This document shows, one piece after another, positions 26,590 to 38,246 of a stretch of 64,000 nucleotides of DNA. The position numbers were made by a program, and so were the translations under genes. The stretch covers positions 124,001 to 188,000 of the forward strand of contig NZ_RXZH01000005.1 in the NCBI RefSeq assembly GCF_003970385.1. The letters run 5' to 3'. How positions within the stretch are numbered: position 1 is the first letter of the stretch; the number at the start of each line of letters is the position of its first letter. Source of the stretch: Vibrio aquaticus (GTDB taxonomy: Bacteria > Pseudomonadota > Gammaproteobacteria > Enterobacterales > Vibrionaceae). Under the pieces are notes generated by a model that saw nothing but the letters and a program-made list of their open reading frames with translations, ran no database searches and had not been told where the DNA came from.

Positions 26590-29178
26590 ATGCAAGAACA
26601 ATACAACCCGCAAGATATTGAACAGAAAGTTCAACAGCACTGGGACAACAACAAGACCTTTGTTGTAAGTGAAGACCCAAATAAAGAAAAATTCTACTGT
26701 TTATCTATGTTCCCGTACCCAAGTGGCCGACTGCACATGGGTCACGTGCGTAACTACACTATCGGTGATGTAGTCTCTCGTTTCCAACGCCTGCAAGGGA
26801 AAAACGTAATGCAACCAATCGGTTGGGATGCGTTCGGTCTACCAGCAGAAAACGCAGCAGTGAAAAACAACACGGCACCTGCACCATGGACTTACGAAAA
26901 CATTGAGTACATGAAGAACCAACTTAAGCTTCTAGGCTTTGGTTACGACTGGAACCGTGAGTTCGCAACATGTACCCCTGAGTACTACCGTTGGGAGCAA
27001 GAGTTCTTCACTAAGCTTTACAACAAAGGCCTAGTTTACAAGAAAACTTCATCAGTTAACTGGTGTCCAAACGACCAAACTGTACTGGCTAACGAGCAGG
27101 TTGAAGACGGTTGCTGCTGGCGTTGTGACACACCTGTTGAGCAAAAAGAAATTCCACAGTGGTTCATTAAGATCACTGAATACGCTCAAGAGCTACTAGA
27201 CGATCTAGACAACCTAGATGGCTGGCCTGAAATGGTTAAGACCATGCAGCGCAACTGGATCGGTCGCTCTGAAGGTGTTGAACTTAAGTTTGAAGTTAAG
27301 GGTCAACAAGACCTAGAAGTTTACACAACACGTCCAGACACACTAATGGGTGTGACTTATGTGGGTATCGCAGCAGGTCACCCTCTTGCAGCAGTAGCAG
27401 CAGAGAACAACCCAGAGCTTGCAGCGTTCATCGACGAGTGTAAGAACAACAAAGTAGCGGAAGCGGAACTTGCGACAATGGAGAAGAAAGGTATGGCGAC
27501 TGGCCTTACTGCTATTCACCCATTGAACGGTCGTGAAGTACCAGTTTACGTCGCTAACTTCGTACTGATGGACTACGGTACAGGCGCTGTAATGGCAGTG
27601 CCTGCACACGACCAACGTGACTACGAGTTCGCGACTAAGTACGGTCTAGACATCATCCCTGTGATCAAGCCTGCTGATGACAGCGAGCTAAACATCGCTG
27701 AAGAAGCGTACACTGAGAAAGGTGTACTGTTCGATTCTGGTGAGTTCGACGGTCTTGAATTCCAAGCGGCATTCGATGCAATCGCAGCGAAACTAGAAGC
27801 TGAAGGAAAAGGTACTAAGACAGTTAACTTCCGTCTACGTGACTGGGGTGTATCTCGTCAACGTTACTGGGGTGCTCCAATCCCAATGGTAACCACTGAA
27901 GATGGTGAAGTTCACCCAGTACCTGCTGACCAACTCCCAGTGATTCTTCCTGAAGACGTGGTAATGGACGGCGTAACTAGCCCAATCAAAGCTGACAAAG
28001 AGTGGGCGAAGACAACGTTCAACGGCGAACCTGCTCTACGTGAGACAGACACGTTCGATACGTTCATGGAATCTTCTTGGTACTACGCACGTTACTGTTC
28101 ACCACAAGCTGATGACATCCTAGATCCAGAAAAAGCAAACTACTGGCTACCAGTAGACCAGTACATCGGTGGTATCGAGCACGCTTGTATGCACCTTCTG
28201 TACTCTCGCTTCTTCCACAAACTACTACGTGACGCAGGTTACGTAACCTCTGACGAGCCGTTCAAGCAGCTTCTATGTCAAGGTATGGTTCTAGCGGATG
28301 CGTTCTACTTCGAGAACGACAAGGGCGGTAAAGAGTGGGTTGCACCTACTGACGTTGCAGTAGAGCGTGACGGTAAAGGCCGCATCACTTCTGCAAAAGA
28401 TAACGAAGGTCGTGACGTATCGCACTCAGGCATGATCAAGATGTCTAAGTCGAAGAACAACGGTATCGACCCACAAGAGATGGTAGACAAGTACGGTGCT
28501 GACACAGTACGTCTATTCATGATGTTTGCATCTCCAGCAGACATGACGCTTGAGTGGCAAGAATCTGGTGTAGAAGGGGCTAACCGCTTCCTGAAACGTG
28601 TTTGGAAACTGGTTAACGAGCATGCATCAAAAGGCGCAGCGGAAGCCGTTGATACATCAGCACTGTCTAGCGACCAAAAAGCACTACGTCGTGACGTTCA
28701 CAAGACTATCGCGAAAGTGACGGATGATGTTGCTCGTCGTCAAACGTTCAACACAGCCATCGCTGCGATCATGGAACTGATGAACAAGCTAGCGAAAGCG
28801 CCTCAAGAATCAGCGCAAGATCGTGCAATTCTTGATGAAGCACTAAAAGCGGTCGTTGCAATGCTTTACCCAATCACTCCGCACATCTCTTACGAAATGT
28901 GGGCGGGTCTTGGTCAAGGTTCTGAAGACTTAGTTGATATCGACAACGCAGCATGGCCTACATTTGACGAGAAAGCGCTAGTTGAAGACGAGAAGCTCAT
29001 CATCGTTCAGGTTAACGGCAAGCTACGTGCGAAGCTAACAGTACCTGCAGATATCTCTAAAGATGATATCGAAGCGCTAGGTCTAAACGATGAGAACGTT
29101 ACTAAGTTCACAGAAGGTAAAACAGTACGTAAAGTTATCTACGTACCGGGTAAACTTCTAAACATCGTTGCTAACTAA
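26590..29178 (+). CDS. leuS: Leucyl-tRNA synthetase
   Basis: Charges tRNA-Leu with leucine; class I synthetase, cytoplasmic. The 862 residues are the usual bacterial length. The HIGH-type motif is [11 protein letters not shown] near residue 40-50, the CP1 editing domain includes [13 protein letters not shown] and [15 protein letters not shown], the KMSKS motif appears as [10 protein letters not shown] near 620, and the C-terminal domain ends with the [11 protein letters not shown] segment. It heads the run of envelope genes beginning with lptE, 175 bases behind. Codon use is strongly biased, as in highly expressed genes. Confidence 0.98.
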   Translation: MQEQYNPQDIEQKVQQHWDNNKTFVVSEDPNKEKFYCLSMFPYPSGRLHMGHVRNYTIGDVVSRFQRLQGKNVMQPIGWDAFGLPAENAAVKNNTAPAPWTYENIEYMKNQLKLLGFGYDWNREFATCTPEYYRWEQEFFTKLYNKGLVYKKTSSVNWCPNDQTVLANEQVEDGCCWRCDTPVEQKEIPQWFIKITEYAQELLDDLDNLDGWPEMVKTMQRNWIGRSEGVELKFEVKGQQDLEVYTTRPDTLMGVTYVGIAAGHPLAAVAAENNPELAAFIDECKNNKVAEAELATMEKKGMATGLTAIHPLNGREVPVYVANFVLMDYGTGAVMAVPAHDQRDYEFATKYGLDIIPVIKPADDSELNIAEEAYTEKGVLFDSGEFDGLEFQAAFDAIAAKLEAEGKGTKTVNFRLRDWGVSRQRYWGAPIPMVTTEDGEVHPVPADQLPVILPEDVVMDGVTSPIKADKEWAKTTFNGEPALRETDTFDTFMESSWYYARYCSPQADDILDPEKANYWLPVDQYIGGIEHACMHLLYSRFFHKLLRDAGYVTSDEPFKQLLCQGMVLADAFYFENDKGGKEWVAPTDVAVERDGKGRITSAKDNEGRDVSHSGMIKMSKSKNNGIDPQEMVDKYGADTVRLFMMFASPADMTLEWQESGVEGANRFLKRVWKLVNEHASKGAAEAVDTSALSSDQKALRRDVHKTIAKVTDDVARRQTFNTAIAAIMELMNKLAKAPQESAQDRAILDEALKAVVAMLYPITPHISYEMWAGLGQGSEDLVDIDNAAWPTFDEKALVEDEKLIIVQVNGKLRAKLTVPADISKDDIEALGLNDENVTKFTEGKTVRKVIYVPGKLLNIVAN

Positions 29179-29226
29179 GCACGGCTGTAACGAAAAGTGC
29201 GAACTAATCGCCGATAAATAAGTCAT

Positions 29227-29276
29227 AAGCAGGGTAGCTCTAGTCTAGAGAACTAAAGAGTCGCCCTGCTTTATTT
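29227..29276 (+). terminator. Possible terminator after leuS
   Basis: Stem AAGCAGGG/CCCTGCTT encloses a 30-base region with its own short pairing and is followed by TATTTATCTT. It could reduce read-through into lptE. Confidence 0.55.
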
Positions 29277-29353
29277 ATCTTAAGGTTTTAGCCTCAAACT
29301 ATGAGCCATAGAATCGTAAGATAAGTATTCCAATAATCGAGAGCCCTATACCC

Positions 29354-30010
29354 ATGTTTCATAGCGCATCACGCCTGATTTCCAAATCATCAATCAAGCT
29401 TACTAGTGTTGTTCTAATGGCAAGCCTTCTATCGGCTTGTGGTTTCCATCTACGTGGTGATTACTCAATCCCTGATGAGTTAGAAACCATGTCATTAACC
29501 AGTTATGACCAATACAGCACTTTCACTCGCATGATGAAAGGCCAATTACGTCAAAGTGAAATCAATGTGGTTGCGCCAGCGGCGAATGTACCGAACTTGC
29601 ACCTAGTGAGCGAAGGTGTGGGTGAGCGTACTCTTTCTCTGTACCAAAACACGCGTGCAGCGGAAAAAGAACTGACGTTCCGCACTTCTTACCGTGTGAC
29701 GATTCCTGAACTTGGCTCAAAAACCTTCTCAACCAGCGTAACTCGTAGCTACCTAGATAACCCGTTAACGGCTCTAGCGAAGTCGGTTGAACGTGACATG
29801 ATCGAAGATGAAATGCGCAAACTGGCCGCGTCTCAAATCATTCGTCAGATGGCGCGTTTAAAAGCGAATATTGAAGCGGGTTCAATGGAGCTAGAAGAAG
29901 AACTTGAGCAAGAAGCCTCGCTAAAAGCGGATGAAGAACAGTACCGAGTAAAAACCTTCTACACCGAAGAAACTCAAGAACCAGTCTCTACTGACGCAGC
30001 AACGAATTAA
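29354..30010 (+). CDS. lptE: LPS-assembly lipoprotein LptE
   Basis: Outer-membrane lipoprotein that plugs and assists LptD in placing LPS on the cell surface. The 218 residues start with a lipoprotein signal ending in the lipobox LLSAC, followed at once by the family signature GFHLRGDYSIP. The middle segment AEKELTFRTSYRVTIP is also typical. The last 50 residues are acidic and low-complexity, longer than in E. coli. holA starts eight bases behind the stop. Confidence 0.93.
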   Translation: MFHSASRLISKSSIKLTSVVLMASLLSACGFHLRGDYSIPDELETMSLTSYDQYSTFTRMMKGQLRQSEINVVAPAANVPNLHLVSEGVGERTLSLYQNTRAAEKELTFRTSYRVTIPELGSKTFSTSVTRSYLDNPLTALAKSVERDMIEDEMRKLAASQIIRQMARLKANIEAGSMELEEELEQEASLKADEEQYRVKTFYTEETQEPVSTDAATN

Positions 30011-30018
30011 TCACGATT

Positions 30019-31032
30019 ATGCGAATTTTCGCCGACCGTTTAGTGGAGCAGCTCAATAAGCAGCTCCACCCAACTTATCTTATCTTTGGCAATGAACCAC
30101 TCCTGATTCAAGAGTCTCGCCAAGCCATTCAAAAAGCGGCTTTCGCCCAAGGCTTTGAAGAGCGCCACCGTTTTGCTATCGACAACTCGCTTGATTGGAA
30201 CTCAGTCTATGACTGCTGCCAAGCGATGAGTCTATTCTCTGCCAGACAAATCATTGAACTCGAATTGCCAGAGGCGGGCGTTAACGCTGCGATTGCTAAA
30301 GAGTTGGTGGCCGTTTCAGAGATGCTGCACAGCGATCTTATTCTAGTATTGATTGGTAGCAAGCTGACTAAAGCGCAAGAGAATGCCAAGTGGTTTAAAG
30401 GTTTATCGTCTTCTGGCTGTTGGGTGAATTGTTTATCGCCAGATATTCAGCGCTTGCCTCAATTTGTTCAGGCCCGCTGTCGCGCATTAAGTCTCAAGCC
30501 TGATCAAGAAGCCGTGCAGATGCTTGCCCAATGGCATGAGGGGAACCTATTTGCGTTAACGCAGAGCTTAGAGAAATTAGCTCTGCTTTACCCTGACGGT
30601 GTGTTGAACTTAGTTCGTCTAGAAGAGTCTTTGAGCAGACACAATCACTTTACGGCTTTTCACTGGGTTGACGCGTTATTGGCAGGTAAAGCCAAGCGTT
30701 CGCAACGAATCCTCCGCCAGTTAGAGGCGGAAGGGGTCGAAAGCGTTATTTTGATTCGCACTATCCAGAAAGAGCTGACACAGTTACTGAACATGGCCAA
30801 CCAAATTCAGGTTAAGCCAATTGGCCAGGTGTTTGAGAGCTATCGCATTTGGCAATCTAAACGACCACTTTACTCTTCGGCCATGAATCGCTTATCGCCG
30901 AGAAAACTGATCCACTTACTTCAGTTACTCGCCAAAGCGGAATTGTTAGTGAAAACTCAATACGAGCAGTCTAGCTGGCCACTATTGCATCAGTTAAGTG
31001 CCGAGATTTGCTTGCCAGAAGTGAAGCTATAA
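30019..31032 (+). CDS. holA: DNA polymerase III subunit delta
   Basis: Clamp-loader subunit that opens the sliding clamp ring. The 337 residues start MRIFADRLVEQLNKQLHPTYLIFGNEPLLIQESRQAIQKAA, the normal N-terminal AAA+-like beginning, with the FSARQIIELELP clamp-contact helix following. The C-terminal collar domain contains SLRQLEAEGVESVILIRTIQKEL-like sequence. It lies eight bases behind lptE, as in E. coli, and 71 bases before rsfS. Confidence 0.95.
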   Translation: MRIFADRLVEQLNKQLHPTYLIFGNEPLLIQESRQAIQKAAFAQGFEERHRFAIDNSLDWNSVYDCCQAMSLFSARQIIELELPEAGVNAAIAKELVAVSEMLHSDLILVLIGSKLTKAQENAKWFKGLSSSGCWVNCLSPDIQRLPQFVQARCRALSLKPDQEAVQMLAQWHEGNLFALTQSLEKLALLYPDGVLNLVRLEESLSRHNHFTAFHWVDALLAGKAKRSQRILRQLEAEGVESVILIRTIQKELTQLLNMANQIQVKPIGQVFESYRIWQSKRPLYSSAMNRLSPRKLIHLLQLLAKAELLVKTQYEQSSWPLLHQLSAEICLPEVKL

Positions 31033-31103
31033 AAAGCGTGATATACTTCGCCGCCGCATAAAATGAAACCTGTGGAATACCACCAATCAACGAGGACAAC
31101 ACC

Positions 31104-31421
31104 TTGCAACTTGAAGAGTTAAATCATTTTCTTGCTGATAAAGCAGATGATATGAAAGCACAAGACATCAAAACCATCGATGTTCAAGGCAAATCAAGTA
31201 TTACTGATTTCATGATCGTTTGTACTGGAACATCGAAGCGCCATGTTGTTTCTATCGCGGAACACGTTGCAAAAGAATCTAAGCTAGCAGGTTTAGAGCC
31301 ATTAGGCATGGATGGTGAAGCTGAAGGTGAGTGGGTTGTTGTCGATATGGGCACAACGATTGTTCACGTAATGCAAGAAGAACACCGCGAGCTTTATCAA
31401 CTTGAGAAGCTTTGGGGCTAA
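31104..31421 (+). CDS. rsfS: Ribosomal silencing factor RsfS
   Basis: Binds protein uL14 of the large subunit and blocks joining of the subunits in starvation. The 105 residues show the family pattern [35 protein letters not shown] and [30 protein letters not shown]. The start codon is TTG behind CGAGGA, matching the family start. rlmH begins four bases behind the stop, so both are surely co-transcribed. Confidence 0.96.
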   Translation: MQLEELNHFLADKADDMKAQDIKTIDVQGKSSITDFMIVCTGTSKRHVVSIAEHVAKESKLAGLEPLGMDGEAEGEWVVVDMGTTIVHVMQEEHRELYQLEKLWG

Positions 31422-31424
31422 GCA

Positions 31425-31895
31425 ATGAAGATTCAATTGATTGCTGTTGGGACAAAAATGCCAAAGTGGGTTGAAGAGGGGTTTCAGGAATACAAACGCC
31501 GCTTTCCACATGACATGCCATTAGAACTTGTTGAAATTGCAGCCGGAAAACGCGGAAAAAATGCCGATATTGCAAGGATTTTGCAAAAAGAAGGCGAAGC
31601 GATGCTTGCTGCAGTGCCAAAAGGCAATCGAATTGTTACTCTCGACATCCCTGGTAAGAAGTGGGATACCCCACAACTGGCAGAACAGCTTGAAAGCTGG
31701 AAGCTTGATGGTCGCGATGTGTCGATCCTTATCGGTGGTCCAGAAGGTCTTGCGCCTGCGTGTAAAGCAGCCGCTGACCAAAGCTGGTCTTTATCTGCAT
31801 TAACATTACCACACCCATTAGTGCGGATTGTTATGGCAGAAAGTTTATACCGAGCGTGGAGCATTACAGCTAACCACCCATACCACCGAGAATAA
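31425..31895 (+). CDS. rlmH: 23S rRNA (pseudouridine1915-N3)-methyltransferase RlmH
   Basis: SPOUT-class methyltransferase that modifies pseudouridine 1915 in helix 69 of 23S rRNA after subunit joining. It has 156 residues, the standard length. The knotted SAM-binding part includes [37 protein letters not shown] and [25 protein letters not shown], with the conserved NHPYHRE end. It is followed six bases on by mrdA. Confidence 0.97.
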   Translation: MKIQLIAVGTKMPKWVEEGFQEYKRRFPHDMPLELVEIAAGKRGKNADIARILQKEGEAMLAAVPKGNRIVTLDIPGKKWDTPQLAEQLESWKLDGRDVSILIGGPEGLAPACKAAADQSWSLSALTLPHPLVRIVMAESLYRAWSITANHPYHRE

Positions 31896-31901
31896 CGATA
31901 G

Positions 31902-33788
31902 ATGTTGCGAAAGCGTACCCAGATAAGGGATTACCAAGAGGAAGCACGGCTGTTTAGTAGTCGTGCGATTGTCGCTTTCCTTGGTATTGTGGTTATGATG
32001 GGGCTTTTGGTCACCAACCTCTACAACATCCAAGTTAATCAATACCAAGATTACAAGACACGCTCTAACGATAACCGAATTAAAGTCGTTCCGATCGCGC
32101 CCAACCGTGGCCTTATCTACGATCGTAATGGCAAGTTGCTGGCGGAAAACCGTCCTGTTTTCAGCTTGGAAATCACGCCTGAAAAAGTGAAAGACATGGA
32201 TGATACTATCCTACGTCTTCAGCAAATCCTTACCATCACCCCAGAGCAAGTTGAACGCTTTAAACGAGAGCGTCGTCAGACTCGCCGTTTTAAATCTGTA
32301 CCGATCTTAAACCAGCTGACTCAAGAGCAATCGGCCAAGTTTGCGGTTCAACAGCACAACTTTCCTGGTGTTTCTATCAATGCCGCGTTAAAGCGCCACT
32401 ATCCATACGGTGAGGTGCTAACTCACGTAATTGGTTATGTTTCGCGCATCAATGACAAAGACATACAGCGCCTGATTCGAGAAGATAAAGATGCCAACTA
32501 CCAAGCTACTCGAGATATCGGCAAACTGGGTATTGAGCGTTACTATGAAGATATGCTGCATGGTACTGCCGGATACCAAGAGGTAGAAGTAAACAGTCGC
32601 GGGCGTGTTATTCGCACATTGAAGTATGTGCCGCCAGTGCCGGGCAAAGACATTGTTCTTAACCTCGATATTGATCTTCAACTCTATATTCACAAGTTGC
32701 TTGATGGTCGTCGTGGTAGTGCCGTGGTACTTGATCCTCATGACAACGGTGTATTGGCTATGGTGTCGAGCCCAAGTTACGACCCGAATGCGTTTGTCCA
32801 TGGTATTTCCGGTAAAGCCTATCGAGCACTGTTGAACGATAAAGATCGCCCGCTGGTCAACCGTGCCACCTTAGGTATTTATCCTCCTGCTTCAACGATT
32901 AAACCGTTCATGGCGGTCGCGGCGTTGCAAGAAGGGGTGATCACTCCGTACACAACTCGAAATGATCCCGGTTATTGGAAGATTCCGAACTCTAAGACTC
33001 GACCTTTCCGAGATTGGTTAGCGTGGGGACATGGCAAAGTCGATGTAGTGAAGTCAATCGAAGAATCCGTTGATACCTTTTACTATCAAATCGCTTATGA
33101 CATGGGCATTGACCGTATCTCTCGCTGGATGATGATGTTTGGTTTCGGTGATTACACCGGTATTGATATTCATGAAGAGAGCAAGGCGAACATGCCGACA
33201 CGTGAATGGAAAATGGCCCGTCATCGTGTGCCTTGGTATCAAGGTGATACGATTCCAGTCGGGATTGGTCAGGGTTACTGGACTGCAACACCAATGCAGA
33301 TCGCTAAAGCGACATCAGTATTGGTTAATCGAGGACAGCGTGTAGCGCCTCACTTGCTCAGAGCAACCATCGTCAATGGGCAGAAGTTTGAAAAACATGA
33401 ACTGTCAGGTTTAGAAACTTATACCTATCCACCTGTTGAAGGCGTAAAAGAACGCTATTGGGATTTGGCGATCGAAGGTATGCGTTTAGTTAACCACGGT
33501 AAGAAAGGCACCGCACGCCGATCTTTCACCAAGATGGATTACATGACGGCAGGTAAGTCGGGAACGGCGCAGGTGTTTGGCTTAGGCGAAGATGAAAAAT
33601 ACAACGCTGATGAAATTGCAGAACACCTACGTGACCACGCATTATTTACCGGTTTTGCGCCAATTGATGACCCAGAGTTGATCGTCACGATCGTACTTGA
33701 AAATGCGGGTGGTGGCTCGTCACAAGGCGGCCCTGTGGTGCGAAGAATCTTTGATCATGTTGTATTAGATAAGAAAGAGGCGAAATGA
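31902..33788 (+). CDS. mrdA: Penicillin-binding protein 2 (peptidoglycan transpeptidase)
   Basis: Cross-links peptidoglycan of the side wall as part of the elongasome with RodA. The 628 residues have one N-terminal membrane anchor (about 24-44), a pedestal domain and a transpeptidase domain. The active-site serine is S331 in PASTIKPF, the second motif is SVD in EESVDTFYY, and the third is KSGTAQ starting at K552. It is followed by mrdB after a one-base gap, the usual arrangement. Confidence 0.97.
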   Translation: MLRKRTQIRDYQEEARLFSSRAIVAFLGIVVMMGLLVTNLYNIQVNQYQDYKTRSNDNRIKVVPIAPNRGLIYDRNGKLLAENRPVFSLEITPEKVKDMDDTILRLQQILTITPEQVERFKRERRQTRRFKSVPILNQLTQEQSAKFAVQQHNFPGVSINAALKRHYPYGEVLTHVIGYVSRINDKDIQRLIREDKDANYQATRDIGKLGIERYYEDMLHGTAGYQEVEVNSRGRVIRTLKYVPPVPGKDIVLNLDIDLQLYIHKLLDGRRGSAVVLDPHDNGVLAMVSSPSYDPNAFVHGISGKAYRALLNDKDRPLVNRATLGIYPPASTIKPFMAVAALQEGVITPYTTRNDPGYWKIPNSKTRPFRDWLAWGHGKVDVVKSIEESVDTFYYQIAYDMGIDRISRWMMMFGFGDYTGIDIHEESKANMPTREWKMARHRVPWYQGDTIPVGIGQGYWTATPMQIAKATSVLVNRGQRVAPHLLRATIVNGQKFEKHELSGLETYTYPPVEGVKERYWDLAIEGMRLVNHGKKGTARRSFTKMDYMTAGKSGTAQVFGLGEDEKYNADEIAEHLRDHALFTGFAPIDDPELIVTIVLENAGGGSSQGGPVVRRIFDHVVLDKKEAK

Positions 33789-33789
33789 T

Positions 33790-34911
33790 ATGGATCTGAA
33801 TCCAGCAACCGGTGAAAACCGCGCTTTCTTCGAACGTTTTCACCTCGATTTGCCTTTGTTGCTCGGTATTTTAGTACTGATGGGATTTGGCTTAGTGGTC
33901 ATGTACAGCGCCAGTGGTCAAAGCTTAGCGATGATGGATCGCCAAGCAATGCGCATGGCGTTGTCACTGGGCGTTATGTTGATACTGGCGCAAATTCCTC
34001 CGCGAACGTATGAAGCGTTAGCGCCGTTAATGTTTGTGGGCGGGGTCGTGCTCTTACTTGGTGTTCTCTTTTTCGGTGAAGCATCGAAAGGTGCCCAGCG
34101 TTGGTTGAACTTAGGTTTTGTCCGTTTCCAGCCATCTGAGCTACTGAAACTGGCCGTGCCTTTGATGATTGCACGTTATATTGGTAAGCGCCCACTACCA
34201 CCGACCTTCCAAACCTTGGTGATGTCTTTGGTGATGGTGTTTGTACCAACCATTTTGATCGCTAAGCAGCCGGACCTTGGTACATCTATCTTGATCGCAG
34301 CATCGGGTATTTTTGTAATCTTCCTTGCCGGTATCAGCTGGAAGATCATCTTTGCTGCCGCTTGTGGCTTAGGTGCTTTCTTACCGATTCTGTGGTTCTT
34401 TTTGATGCGAGAGTACCAAAAAGTTAGGGTAAGAACCTTATTCAACCCTGAGTCGGATCCACTTGGCGCCGGTTATCACATTATCCAAAGTAAGATCGCC
34501 ATTGGTTCTGGAGGGATGTCGGGTAAAGGTTGGCTGCAAGGTACTCAATCTCAACTTGAGTTTCTTCCTGAGCGTCATACGGACTTCATTTTTGCGGTAA
34601 TTGCAGAAGAGTGGGGTTTAATTGGCATTCTTATGCTTCTCAGCCTTTATCTGTTCATCATTGGTCGCGGTCTGGTATTAGCGAGCAAAGCACAAACGGC
34701 CTTTGGACGAATGATGGCAGGCAGTATCGTATTAAGTTTCTTTGTTTACGTATTCGTAAATATCGGCATGGTGAGTGGTATCTTACCGGTCGTTGGTGTA
34801 CCTCTTCCTTTGGTGAGTTATGGTGGTACGTCTATGGTCACCCTGATGGCGGGCTTTGGCATTTTGATGTCGATCCACACACATAGAAAAGCATTTTCTA
34901 AGGCAATATAA
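33790..34911 (+). CDS. mrdB: Peptidoglycan glycosyltransferase RodA
   Basis: SEDS-family polymerase that elongates glycan strands in the side wall together with PBP2. The 373 residues have about ten membrane segments. Family segments include [77 protein letters not shown] and the C-terminal [27 protein letters not shown]. The ATG of rlpA follows the stop codon directly. Confidence 0.97.
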   Translation: MDLNPATGENRAFFERFHLDLPLLLGILVLMGFGLVVMYSASGQSLAMMDRQAMRMALSLGVMLILAQIPPRTYEALAPLMFVGGVVLLLGVLFFGEASKGAQRWLNLGFVRFQPSELLKLAVPLMIARYIGKRPLPPTFQTLVMSLVMVFVPTILIAKQPDLGTSILIAASGIFVIFLAGISWKIIFAAACGLGAFLPILWFFLMREYQKVRVRTLFNPESDPLGAGYHIIQSKIAIGSGGMSGKGWLQGTQSQLEFLPERHTDFIFAVIAEEWGLIGILMLLSLYLFIIGRGLVLASKAQTAFGRMMAGSIVLSFFVYVFVNIGMVSGILPVVGVPLPLVSYGGTSMVTLMAGFGILMSIHTHRKAFSKAI

Positions 34912-35694
34912 ATGATAAACAAGCAGTTACTGCTCTCAACGGTATTAGCAAGTCTGGTATTAGCAGGGTGTTCTTCATCTCCATCGAAGCGTTATTCTAT
35001 TGATGATGATGTTGCACCGGATGCGCCGATCAGTGTTGACCATATTGAAGATGCGACACCACAATATGAACCATACAGCTTAGGGGGTAACAGCAATTAC
35101 ACCCTGCGCGGAGAAAGTTATACCATCATCAAAGAACCAAACGGCTTTAAGCAAGAAGGCAAAGCGTCTTGGTATGGGAAAAAGTTTCATGGTCATTTGA
35201 CGTCGAATGGCGAAATCTACGACATGTACTCAATGACGGCAGCACATAAAGAGTTACCGATTCCGAGTTATGTCAAAGTGACCAACAAAGATAATGGCAA
35301 AACAACGATTGTACGCGTTAATGACCGTGGACCTTTCCATGAAGGTCGCATTATCGATTTGAGTTACGCTGCGGCGTTAAAGCTGGATGTGATTCGTACC
35401 GGGACGGCGAATGTGGCCATTGAAGTCATCACCGTTGATCGACCAACCCAAGCGCACAAGCAAGAAGCGTTGCCCAAGTTTGTGGTGCAAGTGGCCTCTT
35501 CAAAACATCAAGATCGCGTTGAAACTTTAGCGCAAGACTTGAGTCAAAAGCTATCGGTGAAGAGTTACGTTAACTCGGGTGAGAGCATCCACCGTGTATT
35601 TTTAGGCCCGTTCAACGATTACATGTTGAGCCAAAAAGCCTTAGAACAAGTGAAAGAGTTGGGATACACCAGCGCTTTTATTAAATCCCACTAG
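34912..35694 (+). CDS. rlpA: Septal-ring lytic transglycosylase RlpA-type lipoprotein
   Basis: Outer-membrane lipoprotein of 260 residues with lipobox LVLAGC and mature end CSSSPSKR. A double-psi beta-barrel domain (about 82-165) contains [30 protein letters not shown] and [18 protein letters not shown], which holds the residues of the catalytic site in active homologues. A C-terminal SPOR domain (about 185-260) binds denuded glycan at division sites. It is placed directly behind rodA without a gap; E. coli has the same order, mrdB then rlpA. Confidence 0.94.
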   Translation: MINKQLLLSTVLASLVLAGCSSSPSKRYSIDDDVAPDAPISVDHIEDATPQYEPYSLGGNSNYTLRGESYTIIKEPNGFKQEGKASWYGKKFHGHLTSNGEIYDMYSMTAAHKELPIPSYVKVTNKDNGKTTIVRVNDRGPFHEGRIIDLSYAAALKLDVIRTGTANVAIEVITVDRPTQAHKQEALPKFVVQVASSKHQDRVETLAQDLSQKLSVKSYVNSGESIHRVFLGPFNDYMLSQKALEQVKELGYTSAFIKSH

Positions 35695-35784
35695 TCCTCA
35701 ATCCAGTGTCGTTAGCTTGCTGCACTGGCTTGAGTGATTGATTCTGTTAAGATATGGACAGTTAAAGATAAACCTGTAGTCACT

Positions 35785-36963
35785 ATGAAAAAAACATCAC
35801 TAATAAAATCAGTGTTTGCGTCATCAATTGCGCTTTCTGCAACTTTCGCATCGTCTGCTTTCGCTTCACCTATTGTTGTTCCTGATGCGCCTCAAATCGC
35901 CGCAAAAGGTTACGTTTTGATGGACTTCCATTCTGGTAAAGTTCTAGCAGAGAAAGAGATGAACACGAAGCTTTCTCCTGCGAGCTTGACCAAAATGATG
36001 ACCAGCTATGTTATCGGTCAAGAGCTAGAGCGTGGCAACATCTCACTTCAAGATGACGTAACGATCAGCAAAAACGCTTGGGCGAAGAACTTCCCAGATT
36101 CTTCTAAGATGTTTATCGAAGTTGGCACGACCGTGAAAGTGGAAGAGCTAAACCGAGGCATTATCATTCAATCAGGCAACGATGCTTGTGTGGCAATGGC
36201 TGAGCACATTGCGGGCTCTGAAGATGCGTTCGTTGACCTAATGAATGCATGGGCTGATACGATTGGTATGAAAGACACGCACTTTGCTAACGTGCATGGT
36301 CTAGATAATTCAGAACTGTACTCAACACCTTACGATATGGCTCTGCTTGGTAGCGCATTGATCCGTGACGTGCCTGATGAGTACCGCATCTACTCTGAGA
36401 AGAAATTTACTTACAACGGTATCACGCAGTACAACCGTAACGGTCTGTTATGGGATAAGAGCATGAACGTTGATGGCATTAAAACAGGTCATACAAGTAA
36501 TGCGGGTTACAGCTTAGTAAGCTCAGCGACTGAAGGTAAAATGCGCCTAGTAGCGGTAGTGATGGGCACTAAGAATGCGAACGCTCGTAAGTCTGAAAGC
36601 AAAAAGCTACTGAGCTACGGTTTCCGTTTCTTTGAAACAGTCGCACCACATAAAGCGGGTGAAACGTTCGTAGAAGAAAAAATCTGGATGGGCAGTAAAG
36701 ATACGGTTGCACTGGGTCTAGACCAAGATACTTACGTGACGCTCCCTCGCGGCCAAGCGAAGAGCCTTAAAGCAAGCTTTATCCTTGAAAAAGAGCTAGA
36801 AGCCCCAATTATGAAGGGTGACGTAGTTGGTAAGCTATACTATCAACTAGAGGGTGAAGATATTGCAGAGTACCCACTTCTGGCGCTTGAAGACGTAGAA
36901 CAAGGCAGCTTATTCAGCCGTCTATGGGATTACATCGTGATGCTATTTAAGAGCTTCTTGTAA
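35785..36963 (+). CDS. dacA: D-alanyl-D-alanine carboxypeptidase (PBP5-type)
   Basis: Removes the terminal D-Ala from peptidoglycan pentapeptides in the periplasm. From the ATG at 35785 the protein has 392 residues; the open frame extends 17 codons upstream, but the signal peptide (MKKTSLIKSVFASSIALSATFASSAFA) begins here. The active-site serine is S67 in SLTK; the SGN motif (IQSGNDAC) and KTG motif (IKTGHTS) follow. The C-terminus is an amphipathic membrane-binding helix (LWDYIVMLFKSFL). A strong terminator follows. Confidence 0.96.
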   Translation: MKKTSLIKSVFASSIALSATFASSAFASPIVVPDAPQIAAKGYVLMDFHSGKVLAEKEMNTKLSPASLTKMMTSYVIGQELERGNISLQDDVTISKNAWAKNFPDSSKMFIEVGTTVKVEELNRGIIIQSGNDACVAMAEHIAGSEDAFVDLMNAWADTIGMKDTHFANVHGLDNSELYSTPYDMALLGSALIRDVPDEYRIYSEKKFTYNGITQYNRNGLLWDKSMNVDGIKTGHTSNAGYSLVSSATEGKMRLVAVVMGTKNANARKSESKKLLSYGFRFFETVAPHKAGETFVEEKIWMGSKDTVALGLDQDTYVTLPRGQAKSLKASFILEKELEAPIMKGDVVGKLYYQLEGEDIAEYPLLALEDVEQGSLFSRLWDYIVMLFKSFL

Positions 36964-36982
36964 TAACTGCATAACGCTTTTC

Positions 36983-37009
36983 AAAAAAGCCGCCTAGTGC
37001 GGCTTTTTT
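36983..37009 (+). terminator. Rho-independent terminator of dacA
   Basis: Perfect stem AAAAGCCGC/GCGGCTTTT with a CTAGT loop and a T-tract, 20 bases after the stop. Confidence 0.92.
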
Positions 37010-37112
37010 ATTTTTTGAACAATTGAGTGTGAATGGCTGCTTCTTGAGATCCTTGTCGATAGACAGTACTATTCCGCGCAGAAAATAACGACTTTCAACT
37101 TGGAGTTCCAAC

Positions 37113-37391
37113 ATGCTGAACATTAACTCAGACGCTAAACTGAAAGACCTGCTTGAGTTCCCTTGTTCTTTTACATACAAGGTTATGGGCTATGCAAAGC
37201 CTGAGCTGCCAGAGAAGGTCCTAGAAGTGATCCAACGCCATGCACCAGGTGATTACAGCCCAACAGTTAAGCCAAGTGCTAAGGGTAATTACCACTCGGT
37301 ATCAGTGAACATCACTGCTACTTCAATCGAGCAGGTTGAGACCCTATATAAAGAACTGGGTGAGATCGACATCGTACGCATGGTTCTGTAA
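37113..37391 (+). CDS. ybeD: YbeD family protein (DUF493)
   Basis: Small conserved protein of 92 residues with an ACT-like ferredoxin fold; in E. coli it lies between dacA and lipB, as here. Conserved features are [14 protein letters not shown] near the start, the [19 protein letters not shown] strand region and [14 protein letters not shown] at the end. The function is unsettled; a regulatory role in lipoate metabolism has been suggested from context only. Confidence 0.95.
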   Translation: MLNINSDAKLKDLLEFPCSFTYKVMGYAKPELPEKVLEVIQRHAPGDYSPTVKPSAKGNYHSVSVNITATSIEQVETLYKELGEIDIVRMVL

Positions 37392-37418
37392 TTTAATTTG
37401 AATCTATCAAATTATTTT

Positions 37419-37445
37419 GAAAGCAGCGTAAGCTGCTTTCTTTTT
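37419..37445 (+). terminator. Rho-independent terminator of ybeD
   Basis: Perfect stem GAAAGCAGC/GCTGCTTTC with a GTAA loop and TTTTT. Confidence 0.9.
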
Positions 37446-37569
37446 AGATATCAGATAGATAAAAATCCTGCAAAATCTCTAGGGTTAAAAATGTGTTACT
37501 GGCATATAGTTCGATCGTCAGAAGCAGTTTATAATCCTTCCACTTTATGAATCGATGATGGAAAGCGGA

Positions 37570-38217
37570 ATGCAAAACCAGCTTGTAGTGAAACATCTAG
37601 GAAGACAAGATTACGAGCCCATTTGGCGCGCAATGCACGACTTCACAGATAACCGAACGGATGAGACCGCCGATGAAGTTTGGCTCGTCGAACACAATCC
37701 TGTTTTCACTCAAGGTCAGGCTGGCAAAGCTGAGCATTTGATCAACACTGGTGACATTCCCGTAGTACAAAGTGATCGAGGTGGGCAGGTGACATACCAT
37801 GGTCCTGGTCAACTCGTGGCGTACTTTTTGATCAACCTTCGTCGTAAAAAAATAGGTGTACGAGATCTCGTCACGCACATTGAGAACCTCGTAATAAGCA
37901 CGCTAAAGGCATACAATATCGATTCTGCTGCGCGACCTGATGCACCGGGCGTGTATGTAGACGGAAAAAAGATCTGTTCATTAGGATTGCGCATCCGTAA
38001 AGGGTGTTCGTTCCATGGTTTGGCGCTAAACGTGAATATGGACCTTTCGCCATTCTTACGTATAAACCCATGTGGTTACGCTGGAATGGAAATGGTGCAA
38101 GTGAGTCAACTTGGTGGACCTAGTGACATTGCTACAGTAGAAGATCAGCTTGTTAAAGAACTGGTTTCGCTACTGGGTTATGATCACGTTGAGTTGACGA
38201 CACAAGCAGGCCAATAA
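37570..38217 (+). CDS. lipB: Octanoyl-ACP:protein octanoyltransferase
   Basis: Transfers octanoate from acyl carrier protein to lipoyl domains, the first step of lipoate synthesis. The 215 residues from ATG at 37570 align end to end with the usual N-terminus ([27 protein letters not shown]); ATGs at 37555 and 37558 are possible but unneeded. Motifs are [15 protein letters not shown], the lysine in [16 protein letters not shown] and the cysteine in [11 protein letters not shown]. lipA follows after 29 bases. Confidence 0.96.
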   Translation: MQNQLVVKHLGRQDYEPIWRAMHDFTDNRTDETADEVWLVEHNPVFTQGQAGKAEHLINTGDIPVVQSDRGGQVTYHGPGQLVAYFLINLRRKKIGVRDLVTHIENLVISTLKAYNIDSAARPDAPGVYVDGKKICSLGLRIRKGCSFHGLALNVNMDLSPFLRINPCGYAGMEMVQVSQLGGPSDIATVEDQLVKELVSLLGYDHVELTTQAGQ

Positions 38218-38246
38218 GAAAAACAGTAACGAGAAGTAAGAGAAGC

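Noticed and set aside
31484..31864. Several long minus-strand frames opposite rlmH
   Set aside because: rlmH is certain on the plus strand; these frames reflect its codon bias.
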